Shown: positions 1-10,025, numbered from the stretch's first letter. The stretch is DNA of 64,000 nt from Candidatus Peregrinibacteria bacterium (GCA_016928915.1 JAFGJT010000012.1:1-64000), one strand, 5' to 3'. Made by a program: numbers and translations. Notes: generated by a model from the sequence alone, not told the origin.

Positions 1-20
1 ATACAAACCAGCACGGCTGA

Positions 21-49
21 TTGACTTAAATATTAATTTTCGTTATAAT
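21..49 (+). promoter_or_regulatory. Sigma-70-type promoter for the first gene
   Basis: TTGACT, a 17-base spacer and a perfect TATAAT lie 18 bases before the ATG at 68. The predicted transcript would have a leader of about ten bases and no Shine-Dalgarno sequence, which is the pattern of most ordinary genes in this window. Confidence 0.7.
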
Positions 50-67
50 ATAAAGAAAAATTAAGAC

Positions 68-553
68 ATGATCGTGGGTGATTCAGATAATAAAATCAGG
101 GTTGAGAAAGAGTTTGAAAAGGAACGGCAAGAGGCTGAACATAAAGAACATGAAGCCGAAATTTTGGTTGGAACCGAAACGCGTGAAGCCATTAAGGAAG
201 CTGTAATTCCTTCGGGCGAGGTAAGCGAAAAAGAAAAAAAGGCGCAGGAAGGCTATGCGGGACCCGCTGTTTCCGGAACGGCCGCTCAAGGTGCTGCAAT
301 TAAAATATCAACGCTGCCTTCGTTGAAAGTTATGAAAAAAGAAGTTGAAAGAAGTCTTAAAAAAGAAATGAAAGAGTTAAGAAAAAAAATCCGCCACATC
401 ATGGATAAAGGAGGCCCGGTTGAAGCTTATCAGTTAAACGGCTTAATAGCATATTTAAGAAGACTGCAGGAAATATTAGCTTCTCTGGCACATGCAACCG
501 GTGAATTCATAAAGGATCTGTGGCTGAAATACGTTAAAAAGGAAATCGTTTAA
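68..553 (+). CDS. Hypothetical charged, helix-rich protein (161 aa)
   Basis: I do not recognise a family. The first 60 residues are very rich in Glu and Lys and look like a coiled coil or disordered helix. A short Gly/Ala segment follows, then a second Lys/Glu-rich helical half ending in a more hydrophobic stretch with ALAHATGEF. There is no signal peptide or clear membrane helix, so a cytoplasmic location is likely. The ATG is supported by a good promoter just upstream and there is no SD. The 3' end overlaps the end of convergent nadA by four bases. The gene is probably real because the frame is open from a promoter-proximal ATG and uses host-like AT-rich codons. Confidence 0.65.
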   Translation: MIVGDSDNKIRVEKEFEKERQEAEHKEHEAEILVGTETREAIKEAVIPSGEVSEKEKKAQEGYAGPAVSGTAAQGAAIKISTLPSLKVMKKEVERSLKKEMKELRKKIRHIMDKGGPVEAYQLNGLIAYLRRLQEILASLAHATGEFIKDLWLKYVKKEIV

Positions 554-1557
554 GATATTTGAAGCATTCTTTTAATAGCGAGATTTGCCAACCTGGCAGT
601 ATTTTTTTCAACTTTAATGCGATTGATAATTTTATTTTGCAGCAAAGACTCCATGACATAAGCAACATGCTGCGGGGATGTGCGGTCCATCATCGAGCAC
701 ATACAAACCGGGGAGGAAAGAAGCTGTATATGTTTGTCGGGATTTTTTCTTGCAATACGCGCTACCAGGTGCACTTCGGTTGCTATTGCCCACTTTGTGC
801 CTTTTTTGGCTTTCTGAACTGTATCTATTATGTATTCGGTTGACCCCATAAAGTCCGCTTTCGCGGCAACTTGAGGCGGCACTTCAGGATGCACCAGTAT
901 ATTTACTTCAGGATCGGCCTGTTTGATTTTTTCAACTTGTTCGGTTTTAAAAAGCATATGAACAGGACAATATCCATCCCATAAAAATAATTTCTTTTTA
1001 ATTTCCGATTTACTTAATCCAAGTTTATTTGCCGTGTTTATGCCCAGATTTTTATCAGGAAGAAAGAAGACCTTTTTATTGTTTTTAAAAAGATGATGCA
1101 AAATTTTATCCGCATTTGAAGATGTACATATATAGCCATTGTTTTTGCCGCAAAAAGCTTTAACCTGAGCTTTACTGTTAATATAAGTTACAGGGATAAA
1201 ATCTTTATTATCTATTTGCATCCATGTTTTTTCCACCTGTTCAATTTCTGCCATGTCAGCCATGGGACATCCGGCGTTTATATCGGGCAGTATTACGACT
1301 TTTTTACCTTTATTTATAATATCGGCAGTTTCCGCCATAAAATGAACGCCGCAAAAAATTATATATTTTGATTTAGTGGCTGCGGCGATTTTTGACAGTT
1401 TAAGAGAATCTCCCACTGCATCAGCGATTTCAACTATTTCATCACGCTGATAATGATGCGCCAAAATAAAAACTTTTTTGCCCAGTTTCTTCTTGGCATC
1501 AAGAATTTTGTTTATACTGGCCTCGTGGGTAACTGCTTTATACTTATTTGGAAGCAT
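550..1557 (-). CDS. nadA: Quinolinate synthase NadA
   Basis: NadA condenses iminoaspartate with dihydroxyacetone phosphate to give quinolinate, the second step of de novo NAD synthesis, using an oxygen-sensitive [4Fe-4S] cluster. Family signatures are clear: LAHHYQRDE (about 32-40), the first cluster Cys in FCGVHFMAETA (about 69), PDINAGCPMAD (about 91-101), the second Cys in CTSSNA (about 144), HPEVP (about 223) and the C-terminal CMC Cys pair (285-287). The ORF track begins 32 codons earlier, but that extension overlaps divergent nadC and has no NadA character. I chose the ATG at 1557 (335 aa), which follows an AT-rich -10-like stretch. Together with nadC on the other strand it forms a divergent NAD module. 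Confidence 0.95.
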   Translation of the reverse strand: MLPNKYKAVTHEASINKILDAKKKLGKKVFILAHHYQRDEIVEIADAVGDSLKLSKIAAATKSKYIIFCGVHFMAETADIINKGKKVVILPDINAGCPMADMAEIEQVEKTWMQIDNKDFIPVTYINSKAQVKAFCGKNNGYICTSSNADKILHHLFKNNKKVFFLPDKNLGINTANKLGLSKSEIKKKLFLWDGYCPVHMLFKTEQVEKIKQADPEVNILVHPEVPPQVAAKADFMGSTEYIIDTVQKAKKGTKWAIATEVHLVARIARKNPDKHIQLLSSPVCMCSMMDRTSPQHVAYVMESLLQNKIINRIKVEKNTARLANLAIKRMLQIS

Positions 1558-1632
1558 GATATAAAATAAATAGTATTTTTTATTGCATCCGGTTTTGCTG
1601 GTCGGAAGCAGCCTTGTAAGCGGGCCTATAAA

Positions 1633-2619
1633 ATGGATGAAAAGCGCGCTCAAATTATAGACAATTTCTTTAATGCAAGAAAGCGATTAAATATCGCTGA
1701 TGCTGTTTATAAACAATGGGTGTTTAAATTTACCTTTCTGGAGCTTGAAAAAGATCTTGCTGAAAACGGAGATATTACAACAAACTCCCTTAAAATTAAA
1801 AAAAAGAATTTTAAAGCCCGCATTTACGCAAACCAGCCGGGCATAATGGCGGGCGGCGAGGAAATCGAATATTTTATAGACAAAAGCGATCCTGCCTTCA
1901 GGCCGCGCCTCGGGCATCTTAAAGTACTAAACAAAGTAAACGACGGAGATCCGTTTATGAAAGATGACATGCTTTTTGAATATGAAGGCGATATACATGA
2001 TATTTTAAAATCCGAACGCGTAATACTTAATTTTCTTCAGCATCTATGCGGTATCGCCGCCCGCACAAGAAAACTAAACGAAAAAGTTAAAACCATAAAT
2101 AAAGATATATTATTATGCCCAACGCGAAAAACAACCTGGGGATGGCTTGATAAAAAAGCGGTTATTATGGGCGGTGGCGGCACGCACCGCTTAACGCTTG
2201 CAGATGCCGTTCTTATTAAAGACAATCATCTCGCCTTATTTGATTATGATATAAAAAAACTTTTTTCAAATTTTACTTTGCCCGTTACTGAGTATGCTTT
2301 TGTTGAGATAGAACTTCAGGATTCCGAAAAGCTTTCTGAAAGCGCGTTTTACTTAAACAGGCTGCAGAGTTTAAAAAAACTGCCAATACCAATGGTAATC
2401 ATGCTTGATAATATACAGCCCGAAAAAATCAAAAAATTCATTGAAGAAATGCACGAAAAAAAATTAGATAATTTTTTTCTGTTTGAGGCCTCCGGAGGCA
2501 TTAACGAAGACAATATTATTGATTATACCAAATCCGGGGTTGATGTTATTTCAATGGGATCAATAACCCAAAAAATTCAGCCAATTGATTTATCGCTCGA
2601 AATAGGCAAAATAAATTAA
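1633..2619 (+). CDS. nadC: Nicotinate-nucleotide pyrophosphorylase (carboxylating) NadC
   Basis: Quinolinate phosphoribosyltransferase converts quinolinate and PRPP to nicotinate mononucleotide, CO2 and PPi, directly downstream of NadA in the pathway. The N-terminal part carries the ENGDITT motif, and the core has the RKTTWGWLDKKAV and GGGGTHRLTLADAVLIKDNHL block that binds phosphate and quinolinate. The C-terminal half has the barrel segments MVIMLDN, FEASGGI and DVISMGSIT. The 328-aa length is slightly above the usual value of about 280 because of an N-terminal addition. It is divergent from nadA with about 75 bases between starts, so the two are probably controlled from one shared promoter region. 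The 3' end overlaps the HIT gene by four bases. No SD is visible. Confidence 0.95.
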   Translation: MDEKRAQIIDNFFNARKRLNIADAVYKQWVFKFTFLELEKDLAENGDITTNSLKIKKKNFKARIYANQPGIMAGGEEIEYFIDKSDPAFRPRLGHLKVLNKVNDGDPFMKDDMLFEYEGDIHDILKSERVILNFLQHLCGIAARTRKLNEKVKTINKDILLCPTRKTTWGWLDKKAVIMGGGGTHRLTLADAVLIKDNHLALFDYDIKKLFSNFTLPVTEYAFVEIELQDSEKLSESAFYLNRLQSLKKLPIPMVIMLDNIQPEKIKKFIEEMHEKKLDNFFLFEASGGINEDNIIDYTKSGVDVISMGSITQKIQPIDLSLEIGKIN

Positions 2620-2930
2620 TTTCCCATAAGATGAAGATGAACGTGAAAAATAATCTGGCCGGCTTCTTTTCCAACATTAAAAACGAGCTGGTAATGTTCG
2701 CTGGAGTTTTTTACAGCAAGTTCCTTGGCGATTTTAATTAGATGACCCATTAGTAGTTCATCATCATCACTGATATCTGAAACTCTGGGAATGTGTTTTT
2801 TTGGAACAATCAAAATATGAACCCTTTTTCTCGGATTTATATCGTTAAAAGCAACACAAAATTCATCCTCATACACAATTTCGGATTTGATTTCACGGTT
2901 GATGATTTTACAAAAAATGCAATCCTCCAT
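2616..2930 (-). CDS. HIT family nucleotide-binding hydrolase
   Basis: This 104-aa protein is a compact HIT (histidine triad) protein of the HinT/Hit-like branch, which hydrolyses phosphoramidate or dinucleoside substrates. Visible landmarks are CIFCKII at the N terminus, the YEDEFCVAFNDINPRKRVHILIVPKKH core strand segments, and the catalytic triad HVHLHLMG at the C terminus. The length is typical of minimal HIT proteins. The true substrate cannot be read from sequence. It lies just downstream of the sigma-like gene (7-base gap) and may be co-transcribed with it. Confidence 0.92.
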   Translation of the reverse strand: MEDCIFCKIINREIKSEIVYEDEFCVAFNDINPRKRVHILIVPKKHIPRVSDISDDDELLMGHLIKIAKELAVKNSSEHYQLVFNVGKEAGQIIFHVHLHLMGN

Positions 2931-2936
2931 TGTTTT

Positions 2937-4025
2937 TTATATTTTTTTGTCCAAAGAATACATTGCGCGGCCGACCCTTACAAAATGAGTATTTTTTTGA
3001 AGGTTTAAAGAAATTGTGCCTTTTTTAACCTGTCTTTGCTTTAGAACTCCCTGAATAATATCACTTTTACTCATTGGACTCTTTTTTGCCAGCAAATCCT
3101 CTATAACATCGGCAACAGTCCCCTTTTTATATCCCCATTCTTTTAATGCATAAAGACCGCGACCGACAAGAACAAACTGATCGTAACGAATAAGCTCATT
3201 ATGCACGGCCTGCACCGTAACTACTTTTTTATCAAAACCCGATTCCGCGATTTTGTTTGCTATTTCAATAAAATGCAGAGGGTTTTGGGCTTTTTTTAGT
3301 ACGATATATGCTTTATCCCTTATACTGCGCGGATTAATATGCCTCCAACTCATAAGTCCGAAACCCGCACCAACCTTTTTAATTCTTTTGTCGACTTCAA
3401 GACACGATACTAAAGTCTGTTTTTCATAATTCATTCCTTTTGACGCAAGTTCGTTTTTTAATTCTTCTCCGAGTTTGTCTGCGTCGGTTACATCACCCTT
3501 CTTGTTCATAAGCGCAATGCCTGCATCTATAATCACCTGAACATTTTTTTCTAAAATTGTATTTATTCTCCAGAACGGATAAAAAAGATTGCTCTTTTCC
3601 GAAAGTTCAAGTTCCGGGGTTATATTAAGAGCAAGCCTTATTATACTCGCATCAATGTTGTCCTGGCTTCCTATAACATTAAGTATTTCGCTGATTAATG
3701 TTTTTTCAGTTGAAACTCCTCCCCTGTCCTGAATAAATCCCCTTGCAAGAATTGATATTTCATTAAGCTTTGTGCTGGTTACTGTTCTTTTTAATTTGCC
3801 AAGCGCTATCTTTTCAATCTGTCTTATGCGCTCCCTGGTTACCGAAAACTCCTGTCCGATTTTTTCAAGAGTCATTCTGGGTTTGTTGTTAAGGCTAAAC
3901 CTCTTTACAACAACTTCTTTTTCTTTTGAGCTTAATACCATGAATATATCATCCAGAATTTCAGCAAGATTTAATTTTTTTATATTTATGCTTCGTGAGC
4001 TGCCTTGTTGGGTCGAAGTTTTCAT
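2937..4025 (-). CDS. Sigma-70 region 4-like protein with HARE-HTH repeats
   Basis: The N-terminal part has a sigma-70 region 4 helix-turn-helix: LSSKEKEVVVKRFSL followed by TLEKIGQEFSVTRERIRQIE, the -35-recognition signature. I see no region 2, so it cannot melt a promoter by itself in the normal way. The C-terminal half holds winged-helix segments of HARE-HTH type, as in RNA polymerase delta: RDKAYIVLKKAQNPLHFIEI and VADVIEDLLAKKSPMSKSDI. It may be an accessory transcription factor touching RNA polymerase, which is inference. The ORF track starts at 4070, but that ATG lies inside the -10 of a good promoter, so I use the ATG at 4025 (362 aa). Confidence 0.8.
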   Translation of the reverse strand: MKTSTQQGSSRSINIKKLNLAEILDDIFMVLSSKEKEVVVKRFSLNNKPRMTLEKIGQEFSVTRERIRQIEKIALGKLKRTVTSTKLNEISILARGFIQDRGGVSTEKTLISEILNVIGSQDNIDASIIRLALNITPELELSEKSNLFYPFWRINTILEKNVQVIIDAGIALMNKKGDVTDADKLGEELKNELASKGMNYEKQTLVSCLEVDKRIKKVGAGFGLMSWRHINPRSIRDKAYIVLKKAQNPLHFIEIANKIAESGFDKKVVTVQAVHNELIRYDQFVLVGRGLYALKEWGYKKGTVADVIEDLLAKKSPMSKSDIIQGVLKQRQVKKGTISLNLQKNTHFVRVGRAMYSLDKKI

Positions 4026-4065
4026 ATTAGTTAATTTATATATAGATTTAGTTTTAGGTGGCTTC

Positions 4066-4094
4066 AACATATTCGTTCTTTATTCGTATGTCAA
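4066..4094 (-). promoter_or_regulatory. Promoter of the sigma-like gene
   Basis: On the minus strand TTGACA, 17 bases and TATGTT form a sigma-70-type promoter. The -10 includes the upstream in-frame ATG at 4070, which argues that translation starts at 4025 instead. Confidence 0.6.
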
Positions 4095-4257
4095 GCAAGA
4101 AAATTGATTAAGATGCAAAATTGTTTTCGTACGTTATAAAGGAAAGAATAGTAATTGATAATCATCTTTTTGTCAACTATATTTCAATATATTTAAAAAG
4201 ATTTATAAAAGTTGACGCTTGTTATCAATTTTGATACTTTAAAACCACTGAATTTTA

Positions 4258-4342
4258 GCCGGGATGGTGGAATTGGTAGACACGTCAGCCTTAGGAGCTG
4301 GTGGGGAAACCCGTGGAGGTTCGAGTCCTCTTCCCGGTACCA
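4258..4342 (+). tRNA. tRNA-Leu (anticodon TAG)
   Basis: The cloverleaf is complete. Acceptor GCCGGGA pairs with TCCCGGT, the D arm is present, and the anticodon loop CTTAGGA gives anticodon TAG. A long class II variable arm around GTGGGGAAACCCGTG marks it as leucine. The T arm contains GGTTCGAGTCC, and CCA is encoded at the 3' end. The mature 3' end is only 12 bases before the dnaE start codon. Confidence 0.95.
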
Positions 4343-4354
4343 AAGCCTTTTTAT

Positions 4355-7300
4355 ATGCCTGAATTTATACATCTTCATGTTCACAGCCATTATTCTCTGC
4401 TTGATGGGCTGGGTAAGCCTGCTGATATTGTTGCCAAGGCGAAGCAGCAAGGGGCGGGTGCCGTTGCAATAACGGACCATGGTGTTTTATATGGTGCGAT
4501 TGAATTTTATAGAGAAGCTGAAAAAGCCGGTATCAAGCCTATAATAGGTGTTGAAGCTTATATTTCTCCGACATCGCGTTTTGATAAAATTCCGGGACCC
4601 GAGAACAAGCCGTATCATATTGTTTTGCTCGCTAAAGATGCTGACGGTTATCGGAATCTGATGGAGCTTACAACTAAAGCCCATCTTGAAGGTTTTTACT
4701 ATAAACCGCGTATTGATTTTGGCTTGCTTAAAGCCCATTCAAAAGGTCTTGTCGCGTTAACGGCCTGTCTGGCCGGAGAAATTCCAAGATTAATTCTAAA
4801 TAATAATGAAGAAAAAATTGAGTCTTCTTTAAAAAATTATAAAGAAATTTTCGGTGAAGGAAATTTCTACCTTGAGATGCAGGACCATCCTGAAATTGAA
4901 AACCAGATGATCGTAAACCATAAAATCATCGAACTTTCAAAAAAATTCAATATCCCGCTTGTTGCTACAAATGATGCCCATTATGTTTCAATTAAAGACA
5001 AAGAAGTGCATGATGTTTTGTTGTGCATACAGACAGGCAAATCTGTTGGGGATGAAGACAGAATGCATTATGAAGGTGATTATTCCTTAAGGTCGCCTGA
5101 AGAGATGTGGGAGGCTTTTAAAGAAACACCTGAAGCATTAACAAATACTTTAAAAATCGCAGATCAATGCAATTTGAAAATCGAATTCAATCAAAATTTG
5201 CTTCCCTCTTTTTCAACTCCGCAAAACGAACCGGCAAAGCAATATTTAAAAACTTTATGCGAGGAGGGGTTACAGAAAAAGTATAAGGAAGAAGAAAGAG
5301 CAGAGGCTTTAAAGCGCCTGGAGTATGAGCTTGATGTCGTTGATAAAATGGGTTTTAACACTTATTTTTTAATTGTTCATGACTTTGTTAAATACGCTAA
5401 AGACAACGGAATTTTAGTTGGGCCGGGGCGCGGTTCAGCTGCCGGCTCAATTATTGCATATACCTTAAACATCACCGAACTTGATCCGTTAGCTTACGGG
5501 CTTCTTTTTGAAAGGTTTTTAAACCCCGCACGCGTTTCCATGCCTGATATTGATATTGATTTTGCGGATTCAAGACGTGACGAGGTTTTGGCTTATGTAA
5601 TACAAAAATACGGGCGCGAAAATGTTGCGCAGATTATTACATTCGGAACAATGACAGCAAAAGCGGTTGTGAGGGATACGGGCCGCGGGCTGGGATATCC
5701 TTATGATGAGGTGGACAGGATTGCCAAACTTGTACCGCCTACTGTATTGGGCAAACATAAACCGCTTTCTTATTCCGTTGAAAATGATCCGGATTTAAAT
5801 GCGGTTTATAATAGCGATGAAAGAGCGCAAAAGCTTTTGGATATCGCCTCGCGACTTGACGGCACGGTACGTCACGCTGGCACGCACGCCTGTGCCGTAG
5901 TAATTTCCGAACAGTCTTTGATAAATTACACCCCGCTGCAGCGCTCTCCTACTGATGAAAACGCAATTATCACACAGTATTCAATGAAACCAATCGAGCA
6001 GATAGGGCTTTTAAAAATGGACTTTTTAGGTTTGAAAAATCTTACAATACTTGAAACCGCAATAAAAATTGTTAAACGCACCAAAGGTCTTGATATAAAA
6101 CTTTCTGAAATCCCTCTTGATGATAAAAAAACTTTTGAACTTCTTCAACGCGGAGAAACGCTCGGCGTGTTCCAACTTGAATCCCCCGGCATGACAAGAT
6201 ATTTGCAGCAGCTTAAACCAACACATATTGAAGATATTATAGCTATGATTTCTCTTTACCGTCCCGGTCCGATGGAGTGGATTCCGAGTTATATAAAAGG
6301 CAAACGCGATCCGTCAAAAGTTAAATACCTGGATTCTTCATTTGTCGATATTTTAAATGAAACTTATGGTGTGGCAATTTACCAGGAGCAAATTCTGCAG
6401 ATTGCCCGGAAATTCGCGGGATTTACTCTTGGCGAGGCTGATATTTTACGAAAAGCCGTTGGAAAAAAAATACCAGCACTTCTTCATGAACAGATGATAA
6501 AATTCGTTGATGGTTCAGTGAAAATGGGGCATAAAAAAGAATTCGCACAGGAAGTGTTCGAAAAAGTTATTGAACCTTTTGCCGGTTATGGATTTAATAA
6601 AGCCCACGCAGCTTCTTACGCATTGATTTCATATAATACGGCATATATGAAAGCGTATTTTCCGACCGAGTTTATGACCGCTTTGATGAGCTGCGATTAC
6701 GGAAACACCGATAAAATTGTTGTTGAAATTTTCGAATGCAACAAGATGGGAATTGCCGTTCTTCCTCCTTCGGTTAACGAGTCTTTTGCAAATTTTACTT
6801 ATGTTGATGATAAGAAGATCCGGTTTGGTTTAGCGGCAATAAAAGGAATAGGATCGGACGCCGCTCAAGTAATAATCGATATAAGAGCCGACAAACCATT
6901 TAAAACTTTTGAAGAATTTGCAAGCCGTGTTCCCCAAAAAATTCTTAATAAAAAATTGATTGAAGCAATGGCTTATTCTGGCGGATTTGATGATCTCGGC
7001 GACCGAAAACAAATAGCCGAAAGCACTGATGAAATAAGTAATTTTGCAAAATTTCATCATCAAAATATAAAGGAAGATCAGACTGATATTTTTGGAATAC
7101 TTGAGGAAAGCGGTGAAAAGCACGAGGTTACAAAACTCAAATTAAAAAAAATCGAACCGGCAACAAATACTGAAAAATTAAAATGGGAAAAACAGTATTT
7201 GGGTTTATATGTTTCAGCTCATCCATTACAGGGGTTAACAAAATATTTTGCAAAAAAAGCACATTTAATTAGAGACCTAAAACCTAAAAACATAGGCAAG

Positions 7301-7900
7301 AAACTCATTATTGGAGGAATAATATCAATGTACAAAAAGATTTTCACTAAAAGCGGTGCTTACATGGCTTCTTTTAAAATTGAAGATCCAACCGGAAAAC
7401 TTGATGTGATTGTTTTTCCGAAAACATATCAAAAATTCGGGCATTTGTTTCAGGATGATGTAATTGTAGTAATGACCGGAGAACTTTCTGACCGCCGCGG
7501 AATTGTTCAGTTTGTTGTAGATGAGGCCAAAGTAATTGATATCGAAAGCATGATTGCAAACGCCAAAAGAGACAAACTTTATAATCCCGAAGAAATTATA
7601 ACCATTGTTACCCCAAATTTTTTGAAAACAGCCAAGAAAGATGAAGAAAACGAAATTCAAGATGAACTTACCCCGCACAACCCCGACGAACTTTCAGAAG
7701 AAGTGTTTATTATTAATATAAATGAACAAGCCGATGCCGGCAAACTGGCTAAAATAAAAGACCTATTATTGAACAATAAGGGCGAGACACCGTGTGAAAT
7801 CCATATCAAATCCGACAACAGAATTCAAAAAGTTAAACTGCCCTTTGGCATTCAGGCTGATCAGCCGCTAAAGGATTCTCTTTCGAAGCTTCTAGCATAG
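4355..7900 (+). CDS. dnaE: DNA polymerase III subunit alpha
   Basis: This is the replicative polymerase catalytic subunit, 1181 aa, the usual size for DnaE1-type enzymes. The PHP domain begins with [15 protein letters not shown], and [14 protein letters not shown] follows. The C-family polymerase core carries [10 protein letters not shown] and the catalytic [15 protein letters not shown] (about residues 396-410). The helix-hairpin-helix region contains AAIKGIG, and an OB-fold near the C terminus contains [10 protein letters not shown]. The ORF track's first ATG lies inside tRNA-Leu, so I use the ATG at 4355, where the PHP domain begins. There is no SD and only 12 bases separate it from the tRNA, so tRNA processing would leave an almost leaderless mRNA. 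Confidence 0.96.
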   Translation: MPEFIHLHVHSHYSLLDGLGKPADIVAKAKQQGAGAVAITDHGVLYGAIEFYREAEKAGIKPIIGVEAYISPTSRFDKIPGPENKPYHIVLLAKDADGYRNLMELTTKAHLEGFYYKPRIDFGLLKAHSKGLVALTACLAGEIPRLILNNNEEKIESSLKNYKEIFGEGNFYLEMQDHPEIENQMIVNHKIIELSKKFNIPLVATNDAHYVSIKDKEVHDVLLCIQTGKSVGDEDRMHYEGDYSLRSPEEMWEAFKETPEALTNTLKIADQCNLKIEFNQNLLPSFSTPQNEPAKQYLKTLCEEGLQKKYKEEERAEALKRLEYELDVVDKMGFNTYFLIVHDFVKYAKDNGILVGPGRGSAAGSIIAYTLNITELDPLAYGLLFERFLNPARVSMPDIDIDFADSRRDEVLAYVIQKYGRENVAQIITFGTMTAKAVVRDTGRGLGYPYDEVDRIAKLVPPTVLGKHKPLSYSVENDPDLNAVYNSDERAQKLLDIASRLDGTVRHAGTHACAVVISEQSLINYTPLQRSPTDENAIITQYSMKPIEQIGLLKMDFLGLKNLTILETAIKIVKRTKGLDIKLSEIPLDDKKTFELLQRGETLGVFQLESPGMTRYLQQLKPTHIEDIIAMISLYRPGPMEWIPSYIKGKRDPSKVKYLDSSFVDILNETYGVAIYQEQILQIARKFAGFTLGEADILRKAVGKKIPALLHEQMIKFVDGSVKMGHKKEFAQEVFEKVIEPFAGYGFNKAHAASYALISYNTAYMKAYFPTEFMTALMSCDYGNTDKIVVEIFECNKMGIAVLPPSVNESFANFTYVDDKKIRFGLAAIKGIGSDAAQVIIDIRADKPFKTFEEFASRVPQKILNKKLIEAMAYSGGFDDLGDRKQIAESTDEISNFAKFHHQNIKEDQTDIFGILEESGEKHEVTKLKLKKIEPATNTEKLKWEKQYLGLYVSAHPLQGLTKYFAKKAHLIRDLKPKNIGKKLIIGGIISMYKKIFTKSGAYMASFKIEDPTGKLDVIVFPKTYQKFGHLFQDDVIVVMTGELSDRRGIVQFVVDEAKVIDIESMIANAKRDKLYNPEEIITIVTPNFLKTAKKDEENEIQDELTPHNPDELSEEVFIININEQADAGKLAKIKDLLLNNKGETPCEIHIKSDNRIQKVKLPFGIQADQPLKDSLSKLLA

Positions 7901-7903
7901 AAA

Positions 7904-8122
7904 TTAATTATCCCCAATTATCTCGTGTATCCTTTGTTTCCGCGGAACCACCGGGATTATCCCGGGAGGCAATAACGGCTGCTCGGACTGTTTGTCGGGT
8001 TTTATAATTTCAAGACAAGGATGAACATCGTCAGGTATTTCATAATCAGGTGAAATTTTCGGGCAGTTGTTTTTTTCGCTATCATTTTTTTCACCGTCCG
8101 ATCCGACAATAATAATACTCAT
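7904..8122 (-). CDS. Small hypothetical protein (72 aa)
   Basis: This short frame starts with SIIIVGSDGEKND and ends in a Pro-rich segment with LLPPGIIPVVPRKQRI. I recognise no domain, signal peptide or membrane helix, and two isolated Cys residues do not form a motif. It converges on dnaE (3-base gap) and diverges from aspS. An AT-rich -10-like stretch precedes the ATG and there is no SD, as for other host genes. It could be a real small protein or a chance frame in a 360-bp spacer. Confidence 0.45.
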   Translation of the reverse strand: MSIIIVGSDGEKNDSEKNNCPKISPDYEIPDDVHPCLEIIKPDKQSEQPLLPPGIIPVVPRKQRIHEIIGDN

Positions 8123-8203
8123 AATAAAATATAATTATTAATTATAGGTAAGATTTTGACATTTAATATATCTTTTGTCAAGAGCCATTTTCTTTTGTTT
8201 GTG

Positions 8204-8232
8204 TTGCGGGAAAAGTTAAGGATAAGTAGAAT
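8204..8232 (+). promoter_or_regulatory. Probable aspS promoter
   Basis: TTGCGG, 17 bases and TAGAAT lie 29 bases before the aspS ATG. Further upstream (about 8157-8183) TTGACA and TGTCAA form an inverted pair that could be a second promoter on either strand. Confidence 0.45.
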
Positions 8233-8261
8233 GAAAAAGATTATTATTTAAAACAAAATTC

Positions 8262-10025
8262 ATGTTCCGGACACATACATGCAACGAGCTTAATAAATCC
8301 CACGACACAAAGGAAGTTGAACTTGCCGGATGGGTGCACAGACGCCGCGATCACGGCGGTTTGATTTTTATTGATCTTCGCGACGGATACGGTATTACAC
8401 AAATCACATTCCATCCTGATAATAAAGATGCTTATAAAATCGGAGATGAATGCCGCAGTGAATATGTAATTCAAATCAAAGGCACGGTAAAAAAAAGACC
8501 GGATGGCATGGAGAATAAAAACATTGTAACCGGAGAAATAGAAATATTGGTTGAACACGCCAGAATTTTAAATAAATCCGAAGTTCCGCCCTTTGAAATT
8601 GACCAGGACAAAGAGGTGTCTGAAGAGATCCGTTTGAAATACAGATATCTTGATTTGCGAAGGCAAAGGATGCACAAAAATATTATTAACAGGCATAAAA
8701 TTATCAAATTTATGCGCGATTATATGGATAAACAGGGTTTTGTTGAAGTTGAAACTCCCATTATGATCAAAGGCACTCCCGAGGGCAGCCGCGAATATAT
8801 CGTACCTTCACGTTTATACCCCGGGCATTTTTTTGTTTTGCCGCAATCTCCGCAGCAGTTGAAACAATTATTGATGATCGGTTCTTTTGATCGTTATTTT
8901 CAGGTAGCGCGTTGTTTTAGAGACGAAGATCAGCGCGGCGACAGACAGCCGGAATTTACCCAGCTGGATGTTGAAATGTCCTTTATACATGAAGAGGATA
9001 TTATGAATATTATTGAAGGAATGCTGATTGAACTTACAAAAAAAATATTGCCGGATAAAAAAATCGACTCAATGCCATTCAAGCGTTTAACATGGCATGA
9101 AGCAATGCATAATTACGGTTCTGACAAGCCGGATTTAAGATTTGAGCTCCCGATCTGTGATGTGACCGAAATTATGACAAACTGCGGTTTTAAGGTGTTT
9201 ACTGATACAATTACACGCGGCGGAGTAATTAAAGCATTAAAAGTGGAAGGCGGCGCAAAATTCACACGCAAAGATCTGGATGAACTTGAAGAAACTGCAA
9301 AAGTATACGGCGCAAAAGGTCTTGCAAACATGGCGTTTACAAGTGAAGGTGTTAAATCTTCGGTTTCCAAATTTTTTAATGAGGATGAAATTTACAAAAT
9401 TAAAAAGCATACGCAGGCAAAAGACGGCGACATTGTGTTTTTTACAGCCGATGATTTTAACACGGCCTGCACTTCTCTTGGTCAGGTCAGGCTTGCGTGC
9501 GGCAAAAAATTAGATTTAATCGATCAAAGTCTTTTTTCTTACTTATGGGTTACTCATTTTCCCATGTTTGAATGGAACGATGAGGAGCAGCACCTTTCAG
9601 CCGCACATCACCCTTTTACCCATCCTTTGGATGAGGATATCAATCTTTTAAAAACCGAACCAGAAAAAGTTCGCGCAAAAGCTTATGATATTATTTTAAA
9701 CGGATGTGAACTGGGAGGCGGAAGTATAAGAATCCATAACAGAATGCTTCAGTCACAAATTTTTGATAATTTGGGGATTTCAAAAGAAGACGCAAAACGC
9801 AGATTTGGTCATATGTTAACGGCTTTTGAGTATGGCGCTCCTCCCCACGGCGGGCTGGCGATAGGTATCGACAGGCTTATTATGCTCTTTCAGAATGAAC
9901 CGAACATCCGTGAAATCATTGCATTTCCCAAAGACCAAAAAGCCCGTGATTTGATGCTTAATGCTCCTTCCTTACTTCCTGCTGAAACACTTGCTGAAAT
10001 GCATATCAATATAAAAAAGCCATAG
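8262..10025 (+). CDS. aspS: Aspartyl-tRNA synthetase
   Basis: This class II enzyme charges tRNA-Asp (and tRNA-Asn if non-discriminating). It has the bacterial layout over 587 aa. The N-terminal OB anticodon-binding domain contains VELAGWVHRRRDHGGLIFIDLRD. Motif 2 is FRDEDQRGDRQPEFTQLD (about residues 219-236). A bacterial GAD insert occupies about 290-410. Motif 3, GGLAIGIDRLIMLF, lies near the C terminus. The start follows a promoter with no SD. Whether it is discriminating cannot be decided here, because gatCAB or asnS would have to be sought elsewhere in the genome. Confidence 0.96.
   Translation: MFRTHTCNELNKSHDTKEVELAGWVHRRRDHGGLIFIDLRDGYGITQITFHPDNKDAYKIGDECRSEYVIQIKGTVKKRPDGMENKNIVTGEIEILVEHARILNKSEVPPFEIDQDKEVSEEIRLKYRYLDLRRQRMHKNIINRHKIIKFMRDYMDKQGFVEVETPIMIKGTPEGSREYIVPSRLYPGHFFVLPQSPQQLKQLLMIGSFDRYFQVARCFRDEDQRGDRQPEFTQLDVEMSFIHEEDIMNIIEGMLIELTKKILPDKKIDSMPFKRLTWHEAMHNYGSDKPDLRFELPICDVTEIMTNCGFKVFTDTITRGGVIKALKVEGGAKFTRKDLDELEETAKVYGAKGLANMAFTSEGVKSSVSKFFNEDEIYKIKKHTQAKDGDIVFFTADDFNTACTSLGQVRLACGKKLDLIDQSLFSYLWVTHFPMFEWNDEEQHLSAAHHPFTHPLDEDINLLKTEPEKVRAKAYDIILNGCELGGGSIRIHNRMLQSQIFDNLGISKEDAKRRFGHMLTAFEYGAPPHGGLAIGIDRLIMLFQNEPNIREIIAFPKDQKARDLMLNAPSLLPAETLAEMHINIKKP

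Noticed and set aside
1558-1653. N-terminal extension of NadA
   Set aside because: It overlaps the divergent nadC start and has no NadA-like sequence.
4301-4354. dnaE start inside tRNA-Leu
   Set aside because: The extra 18 residues are translated from the tRNA; the PHP domain starts at the ATG at 4355.
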